From: an uncultured Clostridia bacterium
GTDB taxonomy: Bacteria; Bacillota; Clostridia; Oscillospirales; Oscillospiraceae
Assembly (NCBI GenBank): GCA_946620645.1
Contig: CAMONN010000004.1
Coordinates: 1-43,910, forward strand
Direction of reading: 5' to 3'
Length of the DNA: 43,910 nucleotides
Positions within the stretch are counted from its first letter, which is position 1; each line of letters begins with the position of its first letter. A program made the translations under genes and the position numbers. The notes under the pieces are model-generated. The model was not told the DNA's origin. It saw only the letters and a list, made by a program, of their open reading frames with translations, and did no database searches. Below, one piece after another: positions 19,241 through 27,730 of the stretch.

Positions 19241-19312
19241 CCGCCGGTTTTCACGCCTCCTTATCCTCCGGGCCGTTTTATCCGGGGCGCTTTACAACGC
19301 TCCTAAAACTAT

Positions 19313-19341
19313 ATTATAAACAATGGGCCGCCTACGGTCAA
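19313..19341 (-). promoter_or_regulatory. Promoter of the ribozyme-nagB-glmM transcript
   Basis: Minus strand TTGACC-N17-TATAAT. Confidence 0.75.
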
Positions 19342-19377
19342 TGAGAAAATTACGTTCGATCCGGGAGCGCATTGGAG

Positions 19378-19406
19378 TTGCCCCGGCACTTCCGATGTGG
19401 TATGAT
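19378..19406 (+). promoter_or_regulatory. Promoter of the MATE-fusion gene
   Basis: TTGCCC-N17-TATGAT, followed by GAAAGGA SD and ATG at 19439. Confidence 0.6.
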
Positions 19407-19438
19407 GAATGCATTCCCCTGAAAGGAAACGGACTGAC

Positions 19439-21259
19439 ATGAATACGTCCTCTGAGAATTCTCCGAACGATACCTTCCGGGAATCTTTGAAGGAAGAGGC
19501 CCCGGATGCCCGGATCACTACCCGGCTGCTGTTTCGCCTGCTTCCGCTTCAGATACTGCTTTCCGCCATAACCGCCATAAACGGTATTGTTTCCAGCCTT
19601 TTCGCCAGTAACGACGTCGGTGAACTTGCCATGAGCGCCATTGCGCTGTACGGACCGGTCAATATGCTGATTACCGCGATCTGCTTCCTGCTGGTGAGCG
19701 GAGCCACCGTGCTCTACGGCAAGTATCTCGGCCGTAATCAGGAGGAGAACCTGCCGGGCCTGTTCTCGCTGGATCTGGCGCTCTCCGCCATTGTTTCCGT
19801 CATATTTGTCGGGGTGCTGGTCCTGCTGCCTCTTCTGGGCCGGAGCGGATTTCCGGTACGGGATGCGGCGGTTCGCCCGGTTTTCAACCAGTATCTGCTG
19901 GGGCAGGCCATCGGCATTTTCCCCCTGGTGCTCGGGAACCAGCTTTCCGCCTTTCTGTCTCTGGAAAACCAGATTCGCCGAACCACCATTGCAACCCTGG
20001 TGCTGATTGCTGCCAACATTGTGCTGAACCTTCTCTTTGTCCGGCTTCTTCACTGGCAGGCATTCGGCCTGGCTCTGGCGTCATCTATGAGTCTGTGGAT
20101 CTTTTTCGCAGTAGAGGCCCAGTACTTTCTCACCGGGAAAACTCCGCTGCGCTTCAGTGTCCGGGAGATTTCCTGGGGTGAGTGCGGAAGCATCATCAAG
20201 ATCGGTTTCTCCGGTGCGGCGACCTACGGTTACCAGACGCTGCGCGGTCTGGTCGTGAACGCCCTGATCACCCTTTATGTCGGCAGCGCAGGACTCTCCG
20301 CCTTTGCCGCCTCCGACTCAATCCTTCGGTTCTTCTGGGCCATTCCGGCAGGAATGGTTGCCGTCTCCCGAATGCTCATCAGTGTCAGCATCGGGGAGGA
20401 AGACCGCCGGAAACTGGAAGACGTGATGCGGAATATGTTTTACCGTTTTGTTCCGCTGATGGGCGCCGTTTCCCTCCTTATTATTCTGATGGCCGCTCCA
20501 TTTACACGGCTCTTCTACCGTGATCCCGCCTCCCAAGTCTACATGATGACCGTGTGGGGATTTCGCATTCTCCCCCTCTGTATGCCCCTGAGCGTCATCT
20601 GCATGCACTTTATCTGCTACGGTCAGGCCTCCAACAAGCAGGCGCTGGTCCATATCCTGTCCATTCTGGACGGACTCGTCTGCGTCGCCGGCTTCTCCGC
20701 GCTGCTGGTGCCGGCCATCGGGATGAACGGAGTCTACATTGCAAACGTCCTCAACGGCGTGGTTACCACACTGGTCATCATTCTGTACGCAGTACTCAAA
20801 AATCACCGTTTCCCGCGGACTATGGGAGAACTGATGGTGATTCCCGCCGATTTCGGCGTTCCCGCATGTGACCGGCTTGACATAACCGTGGAGAACATGG
20901 AGGAAGTTATGACCATCTCCCGTGCGGTGCAGACCTTCTGCCGGGAGAAGGGCATTGATGAACGGCGGTCCGTGCTGGCCGCACTCGCCCTGGAAGAAAT
21001 GGCGGGAAACGTCGCGGAGCACGGTTTTCAAAAAGACCGCAAAAAGCACACGGCGGACATCCGCGTGGTTTACAAAAACCAGGGAATCCTGCTGCGAATC
21101 AGCGATGACTGCGTCCCCTTTGATCCCTCTGAACGCCGGGCTCTGCTCGATTCGGCCAGCCCGGAGAAAAACGTGGGAATCCGCATGGTTTACGAAATGG
21201 CGGAGGATGTCCAGTATCAGAATATTCTCGGCCTGAACGTGCTGACCATCAGGCTGTAG
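19439..21259 (+). CDS. MATE-family efflux transporter fused to C-terminal RsbW/SpoIIAB-like HATPase domain
   Basis: About 12-TM MATE-like N-terminal region. C-terminal region (~20871-21256) has HATPase N-box ALEEMAGNVAEHGF, G1 ISDDCVPFDP and G2 NVGIRMV. Confidence 0.87.
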   Translation: MNTSSENSPNDTFRESLKEEAPDARITTRLLFRLLPLQILLSAITAINGIVSSLFASNDVGELAMSAIALYGPVNMLITAICFLLVSGATVLYGKYLGRNQEENLPGLFSLDLALSAIVSVIFVGVLVLLPLLGRSGFPVRDAAVRPVFNQYLLGQAIGIFPLVLGNQLSAFLSLENQIRRTTIATLVLIAANIVLNLLFVRLLHWQAFGLALASSMSLWIFFAVEAQYFLTGKTPLRFSVREISWGECGSIIKIGFSGAATYGYQTLRGLVVNALITLYVGSAGLSAFAASDSILRFFWAIPAGMVAVSRMLISVSIGEEDRRKLEDVMRNMFYRFVPLMGAVSLLIILMAAPFTRLFYRDPASQVYMMTVWGFRILPLCMPLSVICMHFICYGQASNKQALVHILSILDGLVCVAGFSALLVPAIGMNGVYIANVLNGVVTTLVIILYAVLKNHRFPRTMGELMVIPADFGVPACDRLDITVENMEEVMTISRAVQTFCREKGIDERRSVLAALALEEMAGNVAEHGFQKDRKKHTADIRVVYKNQGILLRISDDCVPFDPSERRALLDSASPEKNVGIRMVYEMAEDVQYQNILGLNVLTIRL

Positions 21260-21276
21260 GTTCACAGAAAAAGATT

Positions 21277-21314
21277 AACCCGGCCGCGGCGATGCGGTCG
21301 GGTTTCTTTATTTA
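21277..21314 (+). terminator. Terminator of the MATE-fusion gene
   Basis: aacccggccgc...gcggtcgggtt stem followed by tctttatttat. Confidence 0.7.
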
Positions 21315-21323
21315 TAGTTCCGG

Positions 21324-23129
21324 TCAGCCCAGTACGCCCAGGGTTTCCTCATCCTCGTACTGCCGGGTGTAGAGCCTCCAGTACCCGCCCCGGGCGGCCA
21401 TCAGCTGCTCATGGGTTCCCTGTTCAACAATACGGCCGTCTTCCACCCGAAGAATCCAGTCAGCGTTCCGGACGGTGGAAAGACGGTGTGCGATTACCAC
21501 GGAGGTACGGCCCCGGATAACCGTTTCCATGGCGGACTGAATCTTCTGTTCGGTAATGGTGTCCACCGAAGCGGTCGCTTCATCCAGAATCAGGATCCGC
21601 GGATTGGCCAGAATGGCGCGGGCGAAGCTGATGAGCTGCTTCTCTCCCGCGGAGAGCAGGTCGCCGCCCTCTCCCACCTCAGTGTCGAGGCCGTTTTCCA
21701 GGCCCTCCACCAGATCCCGGGCGGAAACCAGCTCCAGCGCACGCCAGATCTCCTCCTCGGTCGCGTCGGGGTTTCCGTACAGCAGGTTCCGGCGCACAGT
21801 GCCGGAAAACAGATGCGGCGTCTGCAGCACATAGCCGATGGCCGAATGCAACCAGAGCTGCGAACGCTCACGGGCGTCCCGGCCGTCAATCAGCATTCTT
21901 CCCTCTGTCGGCTCATAAAAACGGCAGATGAGACTGGCCAGAGTGGACTTTCCGGCTCCTGTCTCACCCACGATGGCAAGGTTGGTGCCGAAGGGAATCT
22001 TCAGGCTGAAGTGTTCCAGCACGGTCTCCTCTCCGTCTGGATACCGGAAGCTTACATCTTCAAACTCGATATCACCTTTGAGAGGCTCCCAGTTTTCCTT
22101 TTTCGGATGGAAACTGTCGCCGTACTTTTCGGTGACCTCAGGGCTGTCTGTCACATCCGGCTCCGTCTCCAGCAGCCTGCAGAGGCGCTCAATGTTCACC
22201 TGGGTGGTAACCAGGCTCCCCACCGCATCGACAACCCAGCGGACCGGTTCCATCATTCCCTGGGCATAGGACAGGAACATGGAGAAGGTTCCGATCTCTG
22301 TTCCGGCAATATAGCCGCCCTTCCAAAGAACCAGGGCAATGGCCAGGGAGGATGCGAAATGCATCGTACCGCTGAAGAGTCCCCTCAGGCGGGCCGCCCG
22401 GATGCTCTTCCGTCGCATTTCCCGGGTATCGGCGACAAAATCCCGCTCCATCCGGTCTTCAATAACCAGACTCTTTATCGTGCGCGCCCCGGTGATACTC
22501 TCATTAAAGTTCCCGGTGATTTTGGAGTTTACCTCCCGGATGTCCCGGTTTACCCGGGTCAATTCCCGCTGGAACAGACCGAAGAGCAGCGCGGTAACCG
22601 GCAGGACAGCAATCACCAGCAGCGCCAGACGCGCATTTGTCAGCAGCATCACCGCAACGGCGCCCACCAGATAGCAGCCCTGCCAGGCGCCGTTGAGAAG
22701 CGTCCAGGAACACAGTTCTCCGATGCGCTGGGTGTCGCTCATCACCCTTGCGTGGATGTAGCCCACGCTGTTCCGATTATAGTAGGAAAAGGACAGCGTC
22801 TGCAGGTGTGCAAAAGCCTCGTTGCGCAGGTCTCTGTCAACGCCGACCTCAATCTTCATGCCGTAAATGCAGCTGATATAGTTGAGGACTGCGCTTACAA
22901 GGATTACAGACACATACAGCAGAATATAGCCCGGCAGTCCCTTGAGGGTGCCGAGGGCTACAAAGCGGTTGAGCGCATAGCGCTGGAACAGCGGCACGCC
23001 GATATCCACCGCGCTCCCAAGGGCGCTGGTCAGCAGCATCAGAATGAGCGGAACCCGGTACTGCCCCAGGCGCCCGATGATCCGGCCGATACCGAAAAAG
23101 CGAAGGCTGTCCCGCCTCTTCCCGCTCAT
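21324..23129 (-). CDS. ABC exporter half-transporter (TMD-NBD), consensus-site partner
   Basis: VGETGAGKST Walker A; signature LLSAGEKQ; Walker B ILILDEATASVD. Confidence 0.92.
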   Translation of the reverse strand: MSGKRRDSLRFFGIGRIIGRLGQYRVPLILMLLTSALGSAVDIGVPLFQRYALNRFVALGTLKGLPGYILLYVSVILVSAVLNYISCIYGMKIEVGVDRDLRNEAFAHLQTLSFSYYNRNSVGYIHARVMSDTQRIGELCSWTLLNGAWQGCYLVGAVAVMLLTNARLALLVIAVLPVTALLFGLFQRELTRVNRDIREVNSKITGNFNESITGARTIKSLVIEDRMERDFVADTREMRRKSIRAARLRGLFSGTMHFASSLAIALVLWKGGYIAGTEIGTFSMFLSYAQGMMEPVRWVVDAVGSLVTTQVNIERLCRLLETEPDVTDSPEVTEKYGDSFHPKKENWEPLKGDIEFEDVSFRYPDGEETVLEHFSLKIPFGTNLAIVGETGAGKSTLASLICRFYEPTEGRMLIDGRDARERSQLWLHSAIGYVLQTPHLFSGTVRRNLLYGNPDATEEEIWRALELVSARDLVEGLENGLDTEVGEGGDLLSAGEKQLISFARAILANPRILILDEATASVDTITEQKIQSAMETVIRGRTSVVIAHRLSTVRNADWILRVEDGRIVEQGTHEQLMAARGGYWRLYTRQYEDEETLGVLG

Positions 23130-24943
23130 GCGACCACCTCCCCGCTGCCGGACTGGATCTGGCAGATCTGCTGATACAGTCCTCCCGCGCGCTTCAGCTC
23201 CTCATGGCTGCCCTGTTCCAGGATCCTGCCCCGGTCCAGCACCAGAATGCGGTCCGCCCTGGACAGGGTGGTGATCCGGTGGGAAATCAGAATCACCGTG
23301 GCCTTTCCAAAGCGGGATTCCAGGGCGCTGCGGATTCTCGCATCGGTCTCGGTATCTACTGCGGAAAGCGAGTCGTCAAACACCAGAATGGGCACATCCC
23401 GGGTCAGTGTCCGTGCAATTGCAGTGCGCTGCTTCTGCCCTCCGGAGAGGGAGAGGCCACGTTCACCCACCATGGTATCGTAACCCTTTGAAAAGCCCAT
23501 CACCGTCTCGTCCAGGCACGCGGCCCGGGCGGCCTCACGGACCCCCTCCAGTCCCAGTGCGTCATCCTGGATGGCGATGTTTTCGGCAATGGTACGGGAA
23601 AAGAGAAAGGGCTCCTGAAGCACCATGCCGATGTTCCGGCGCAGATATTCTGTGCGGATCTCCCTCAGATCAACCCCTCCGACAGAGATCCTGCCCTGTT
23701 CCTCCGGGAGTTCATAGAGTTTGTCCAGCAGCAGCATGAGAGTGGATTTCCCGCTTCCCGTGCCGCCCAGGATTCCCAGTGTTGTCCCGGCGGGAATGGT
23801 AAAGCTCAGGTCGTGAAGCACCTCATTGCCGCCTTCATAGGAAAAGGTAACATGATCAAACACAATGTCGCCCGTGAGGTCGGGTTCCAGACCGCTTCCG
23901 GTGTCGCGCTCTTCAGGGGAATCCATGATGTAGCGGATGCGGTCCAGCGAAACGCCCGCCTTGCTCATCTCCGAAATCATCCGGCCCAGCATACGTACCG
24001 GCCAGGTCATCATGGCGCAATACGAAAGAAATGCGATATACGCCCCCGGGCCCATGGTCCCGCGGATGCAGTACAGCGCTCCGAAAACAACCGTCAGAAG
24101 AATCTGGGTGCCGGACAGCACGTCCCCGACGCTCCAGAAGGTAGCCAGGGGTCTCGCCAGCTTCATCCAGAGATCCGTGTAGTAGCTGTTCTGGGCCTCA
24201 AAACCGTCCCGCTCATCCCGTTCCCGCCCGAAGGCCCGCACAACCCGCACCCCGGTCAGGTTTTCCTGGGCCATGGCAGAGAGCAGGCCTTCATTTTCAT
24301 CGCAGTCCAGAAATGCCTCTCCGATTTTCCGGTGAAAGTAAAAGGAATACAGAATAATGACCGGAACCGGCAGCATGGCGATGAGCGTGAGGCGCGTATT
24401 CATGCTCAGCATAAAGGCCACGGAAAGCGCCAGCAGCACCACAATGCGGATGAGGTTTGTCATCTGTTCGGCCAGGAAGTTCTTCAGGGTGTCAATGTCC
24501 GAGGTGCAGCGCTGGATGATATCCCCGGTGCGGTTTTTCATATGCCAGGCGTAGGGCAGGCGCTCGATGTGGGAAAAAAGGCTGTCCCGCATGGTCTTGA
24601 CAAGAGTCTCGGCAGCCGCCGTCCTGCTGACCTCGTAGGCGTACTGACAGAGCGCCTTCACCAGAGCCAGGGAAACCAGGGCGAGCGCAATCCACGCGAT
24701 GTGCTGCCGCAGTATCGCAACGCCACCGGCGAGGGAAATTCCCCGCACGGCAAAAGAGGGCAGCGTGTCAAGCGGCGCGCTGCCCAGAATATAATCCAGT
24801 GTGATCCGTACAATCTGCGGAGCGACCATGTCCGCCAGAGCGGCCAGGGCCGAAAAAAGCATGCTCAAAATGAAGAGCGCCTTGCTGCCCCGCAGGAAGT
24901 CCAGAATCATGCGAAGATTTTGATGTTTCTTTTTCTTTTCCAT
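23126..24943 (-). CDS. ABC exporter half-transporter (TMD-NBD), degenerate-site partner
   Basis: GGTGSGKST Walker A; LSGGQKQRTAIAR signature; Walker B ILVFDDSLSAVD with D in place of catalytic E. 4-nt overlap with the next gene. Confidence 0.92.
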   Translation of the reverse strand: MEKKKKHQNLRMILDFLRGSKALFILSMLFSALAALADMVAPQIVRITLDYILGSAPLDTLPSFAVRGISLAGGVAILRQHIAWIALALVSLALVKALCQYAYEVSRTAAAETLVKTMRDSLFSHIERLPYAWHMKNRTGDIIQRCTSDIDTLKNFLAEQMTNLIRIVVLLALSVAFMLSMNTRLTLIAMLPVPVIILYSFYFHRKIGEAFLDCDENEGLLSAMAQENLTGVRVVRAFGRERDERDGFEAQNSYYTDLWMKLARPLATFWSVGDVLSGTQILLTVVFGALYCIRGTMGPGAYIAFLSYCAMMTWPVRMLGRMISEMSKAGVSLDRIRYIMDSPEERDTGSGLEPDLTGDIVFDHVTFSYEGGNEVLHDLSFTIPAGTTLGILGGTGSGKSTLMLLLDKLYELPEEQGRISVGGVDLREIRTEYLRRNIGMVLQEPFLFSRTIAENIAIQDDALGLEGVREAARAACLDETVMGFSKGYDTMVGERGLSLSGGQKQRTAIARTLTRDVPILVFDDSLSAVDTETDARIRSALESRFGKATVILISHRITTLSRADRILVLDRGRILEQGSHEELKRAGGLYQQICQIQSGSGEVVA

Positions 24944-24999
24944 ATCCGTATTCCGTCTGCGTAAACCGGTTCCGGACCGATCAGACGCCCCGGATCATC

Positions 25000-25734
25000 C
25001 TATCGGTAGGTCGGGATCGGCCGGCGCTTATGCTCACTGCGGGAATGGAAGCGCTCAATCACCGCAAGATCCTTTTCAGTCGCTGTTCCCTCCTGCAGCC
25101 AGGTGTCGATGGCCCGGTAGGTCACGCCCATTTCCGTCTCATCGGTCTGGCCTTCATAGAGGCCAGCCGAGGGCGCTTTTTCCACGATATGGGCCGGGGC
25201 CTTCAGCCAGCGGAGAAATGCGAACACCTCCGTCGCCGTGAGATCCGCAACGGGGTTAAAGTCCGAGGCGCCGTCTCCCCACTTGGTAAAGTATCCCATA
25301 TAAATCTCGCTGCGGTTGCCCGTGCCGGCCACCAGGCGGCCCTCCGCCGCGGCGATGGTATACAGGGTCGTCATCCGCAGGCGGGGCGCAATGTTGGTAA
25401 CCGCGGCGTCATTGAGCTCGGAAACGCCCTTCAGCGCTTCAAGCTCCCGCTCCCGGACCTCCGTCAGGTCCACCACCCGGGTCTCGATGCCGTACTGCGC
25501 CGCCAGTGCCCGTCCGTCATCGGCATCCTCGCCATAGTTGCGTTTGGACGCGCAGGGCATGATGATGCCGACGGTGTTTTCACAGGCCGCCTTGCAGAGG
25601 ATCCCCACCAGGGCGCTGTCCTTTCCGCCGGAATTGCCGAACACAATGCCCTTCACCCCGGCGCTCTCCACGAGGCCCCGGATCCATGCCACTCTCCCGT
25701 CAAATTCTTCCTGCCAGTTTCTCTCTGCAGCCAT
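25000..25734 (-). CDS. nadE: NAD+ synthase (no glutaminase domain in this ORF)
   Basis: GIVFGNSGGKDSALVG PP-loop; LVAGTGNRSEIYMGYFTKWGDGASDFNPVADLTATEVF. Confidence 0.94.
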   Translation of the reverse strand: MAAERNWQEEFDGRVAWIRGLVESAGVKGIVFGNSGGKDSALVGILCKAACENTVGIIMPCASKRNYGEDADDGRALAAQYGIETRVVDLTEVRERELEALKGVSELNDAAVTNIAPRLRMTTLYTIAAAEGRLVAGTGNRSEIYMGYFTKWGDGASDFNPVADLTATEVFAFLRWLKAPAHIVEKAPSAGLYEGQTDETEMGVTYRAIDTWLQEGTATEKDLAVIERFHSRSEHKRRPIPTYR

Positions 25735-25768
25735 GCCCTTACTCGCTCCTCTCTGTTTTTATACGGTC

Positions 25769-25797
25769 ATTATAAAGAGCTTGACCTTCAAATTCAA
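25769..25797 (-). promoter_or_regulatory. nadE promoter
   Basis: Minus strand TTGAAT-N17-TATAAT. Confidence 0.6.
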
Positions 25798-25877
25798 CCA
25801 TAATTTCAAACTGCTTTTATTGTTGAAACTATACAAATTTTTGTAGCAAAAAATGTGAAAAACGCCAATATTTCTGC

Positions 25878-25906
25878 TTGACTTTTTTGTTTCATACTGA
25901 TATAGT
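25878..25906 (+). promoter_or_regulatory. Promoter of the BMP/Nup operon
   Basis: TTGACT-N17-TATAGT, upstream of a riboswitch leader. Confidence 0.7.
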
Positions 25907-25957
25907 ACAGCCATCTCAGGAAGGCGGCCTCGGGCTGCGAACCTGTTAACTGCATAG

Positions 25958-26035
25958 AGATATTCGATATAAACAAATGATATGGATTTGAAGTCTCTAC
26001 CCGGACGCCGTAAATGACCGGACTATCGAATGATT
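25958..26035 (+). ncRNA. Purine riboswitch aptamer, guanine-type
   Basis: P1 ATTCGAT (25962-25968)/ATCGAAT (26025-26031) encloses ATAAACAAATGATATGGATTTGAAGTCTCTACCCGGACGCCGTAAATGACCGGACT. It carries the conserved TATAA, ATATGG, GTYTCTACC, CCGTAAAT and GACTA blocks. The C in GACTA indicates guanine rather than adenine specificity. Confidence 0.93.
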
Positions 26036-26216
26036 CAGGAAGCGCCAGTGTCCCGATTCTCATCGGATGATCTGTGCTTCCGGTGTTATTCTTCTTTCCA
26101 CCGGGGACGACATGATTCTGTTCCGCGGTGTTTTGTTTTCCGTCATTTCACGCCGGCTCTCCGCCGGGCGTCACCCTTCCCCTGTATCTCGGAGGCTGTG
26201 GTCTCTACAGATAGCC

Positions 26217-26244
26217 GGGGGCCCGCATCCGTTGCGGTGCCCCC
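26217..26244 (+). promoter_or_regulatory. Leader hairpin just upstream of the BMP gene SD
   Basis: gggggc..cgca tccgt tgcg..gccccc stem, followed by an A-rich stretch and the AGGAG SD. Confidence 0.45.
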
Positions 26245-26271
26245 AAATAAAAATTCTAAGAGGAGAAAAAC

Positions 26272-27570
26272 ATGAAAAAGACTTTTGCTCTGCTTCTTGC
26301 ACTGGTCATGGTCCTCGCTCTGGCCGCCTGCGGTCAGTCCGCCGCTCCCGCACCCAGCGCCGCTCCTGCCGCTGAAGCTGCTCCCGCAGCGGAAGCCGCC
26401 CCTGCTGAGGAGGCCGCCCCTGCTGAAGAGGCCGCCCCTGCCGAAGAGGCCGCCGCTCCCGCGCTGAAGGCCGGCTTCATCTTCCTGCACGATGAAACCT
26501 CCACCTATGACCTGAACTTCATGAACGCGGCGAAGGAAGCCTGCGCGAAGCTCGGTCTCGAAGAGGGCACCGGCTACATCGTCAAGACCAACATCCCCGA
26601 AGGCCAGGAGTGCTATGACGCTGCCGCCGAGCTCGTTGACGAAGGCTGCAACTTCATCTTTGCCGACTCCTTCGGTCATGAGTCCTACATGATCCAGGCT
26701 GCCAAGGAATTCCCTGAGGTTCAGTTCTGCCATGCCACCGGCACCCAGGCCCACACCGCCGGTCTCGACAACTACCATAACGGTTTCGCCTCCATCTATG
26801 AAGGCCGCTTCCTCGGCGGTGTCGCTGCCGGTCTGAAGCTCAACGAGATGATCGAAGCCGGCACCATCACCGAAGACCAGGCCAAGGTCGGTTACGTCGG
26901 CGCTTTCCCCTATGCCGAAGTGAAGTCCGGCTACACCTCCTTCTTCCTGGGTGTCCGCTATGTCTGCCCCAGCGCCACGATGGACGTGACCTTCACCAAC
27001 TCCTGGTATGATCCTACCCTGGAGAAGGAAGGCGCCATCAAGCTCATCAACAACGGCTGCGTTCTGATTTCCGAGCATGCCGACTCCATGGGCGCCCCCA
27101 CCGAGTGCGAAGCCAACAACATCCCCTTCGTGTTCTACAACGGTTCCGCCGCGGTTGACTGCCCCAACACCTTCATCGTTGCTTCCCGTATTGACTGGGC
27201 TCCCTACATGGAGTACGCCATGACCTGCACCATGAACGGTGAGGCCATCCCCGCTGACTGGACCGGCACCATTGCCACCGGCTCCGTCAAGCTGACCGAG
27301 ATCAACGAGCAGGCCGCCGCTGCCGGCACCGCTGAGAAGCTTGCCGAAGTTCAGGCCATGCTGGAAGACGGCTCCCTGAAGGTCTTCGACACCGCCACCT
27401 GGACGGTTGACGGCCAGACCCTCACCGAGTACCAGGCCGATGTTGACGACATGGGCGACTTTGTCCCCGAGACCAACGTCATTGCCGACGGTTTCTTCCA
27501 CGAGTCCGAGTTCCGCTCCGCTCCTTACTTTGATATCGACATCGACGGTATCACCAACCTCGACGCATAA
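26272..27570 (+). CDS. BMP/PnrA-family nucleoside-binding lipoprotein
   Basis: MKKTFALLLALVMVLALAAC lipobox; A/P/E-rich linker; KAGFIFLHDETSTYDLNFMNAAKEA BMP-family fold; adjacent RbsA-like ATPase and two permeases. Confidence 0.92.
   Translation: MKKTFALLLALVMVLALAACGQSAAPAPSAAPAAEAAPAAEAAPAEEAAPAEEAAPAEEAAAPALKAGFIFLHDETSTYDLNFMNAAKEACAKLGLEEGTGYIVKTNIPEGQECYDAAAELVDEGCNFIFADSFGHESYMIQAAKEFPEVQFCHATGTQAHTAGLDNYHNGFASIYEGRFLGGVAAGLKLNEMIEAGTITEDQAKVGYVGAFPYAEVKSGYTSFFLGVRYVCPSATMDVTFTNSWYDPTLEKEGAIKLINNGCVLISEHADSMGAPTECEANNIPFVFYNGSAAVDCPNTFIVASRIDWAPYMEYAMTCTMNGEAIPADWTGTIATGSVKLTEINEQAAAAGTAEKLAEVQAMLEDGSLKVFDTATWTVDGQTLTEYQADVDDMGDFVPETNVIADGFFHESEFRSAPYFDIDIDGITNLDA
26359..26448 (+). 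repeat. Coding 18-bp tandem repeat (about five units, AAPA[A/E]E)
   Basis: gccgctcctgccgctgaa / gctgctcccgcagcggaa / gccgcccctgctgaggag / gccgcccctgctgaagag / gccgcccctgccgaagag. Confidence 0.85.
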
Positions 27571-27579
27571 TGAATCCTT

Positions 27580-27663
27580 CCGGGCACTCCCGCCGCTGCG
27601 GGGGTGCCCGGTGACTGCTGCAAAGGGCAGCGCAGTGACGAAAGCCGCCGCGTTGCCCTTTGC
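27580..27663 (+). promoter_or_regulatory. Tandem intercistronic hairpins between BMP SBP and ATPase genes
   Basis: Stem 1 ccgggcactcccgc/gcgggggtgcccgg (27580-27611); stem 2 gcaaagggcagcg/cgttgccctttgc (27620-27632/27651-27663). Confidence 0.6.
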
Positions 27664-27670
27664 GGCATTC

Positions 27671-27699
27671 TTGCCTTCGTCTGATACATCTGTTATAAT
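27671..27699 (+). promoter_or_regulatory. Internal promoter for the ATPase-permease genes
   Basis: TTGCCT-N17-TATAAT. Confidence 0.6.
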
Positions 27700-27730
27700 A
27701 TCTCATCCGTTTTAAAGGAGTGTGACGCCC

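Noticed and set aside
21411-23174. 587-aa plus-strand ORF
   Set aside because: Shadow ORF opposite a clear ABC exporter gene.
25845-25858. Palindrome-like tacaaatttttgta between nadE and the BMP promoter
   Set aside because: AT-rich spacer between divergent promoters; too weak to call an operator without comparative data.
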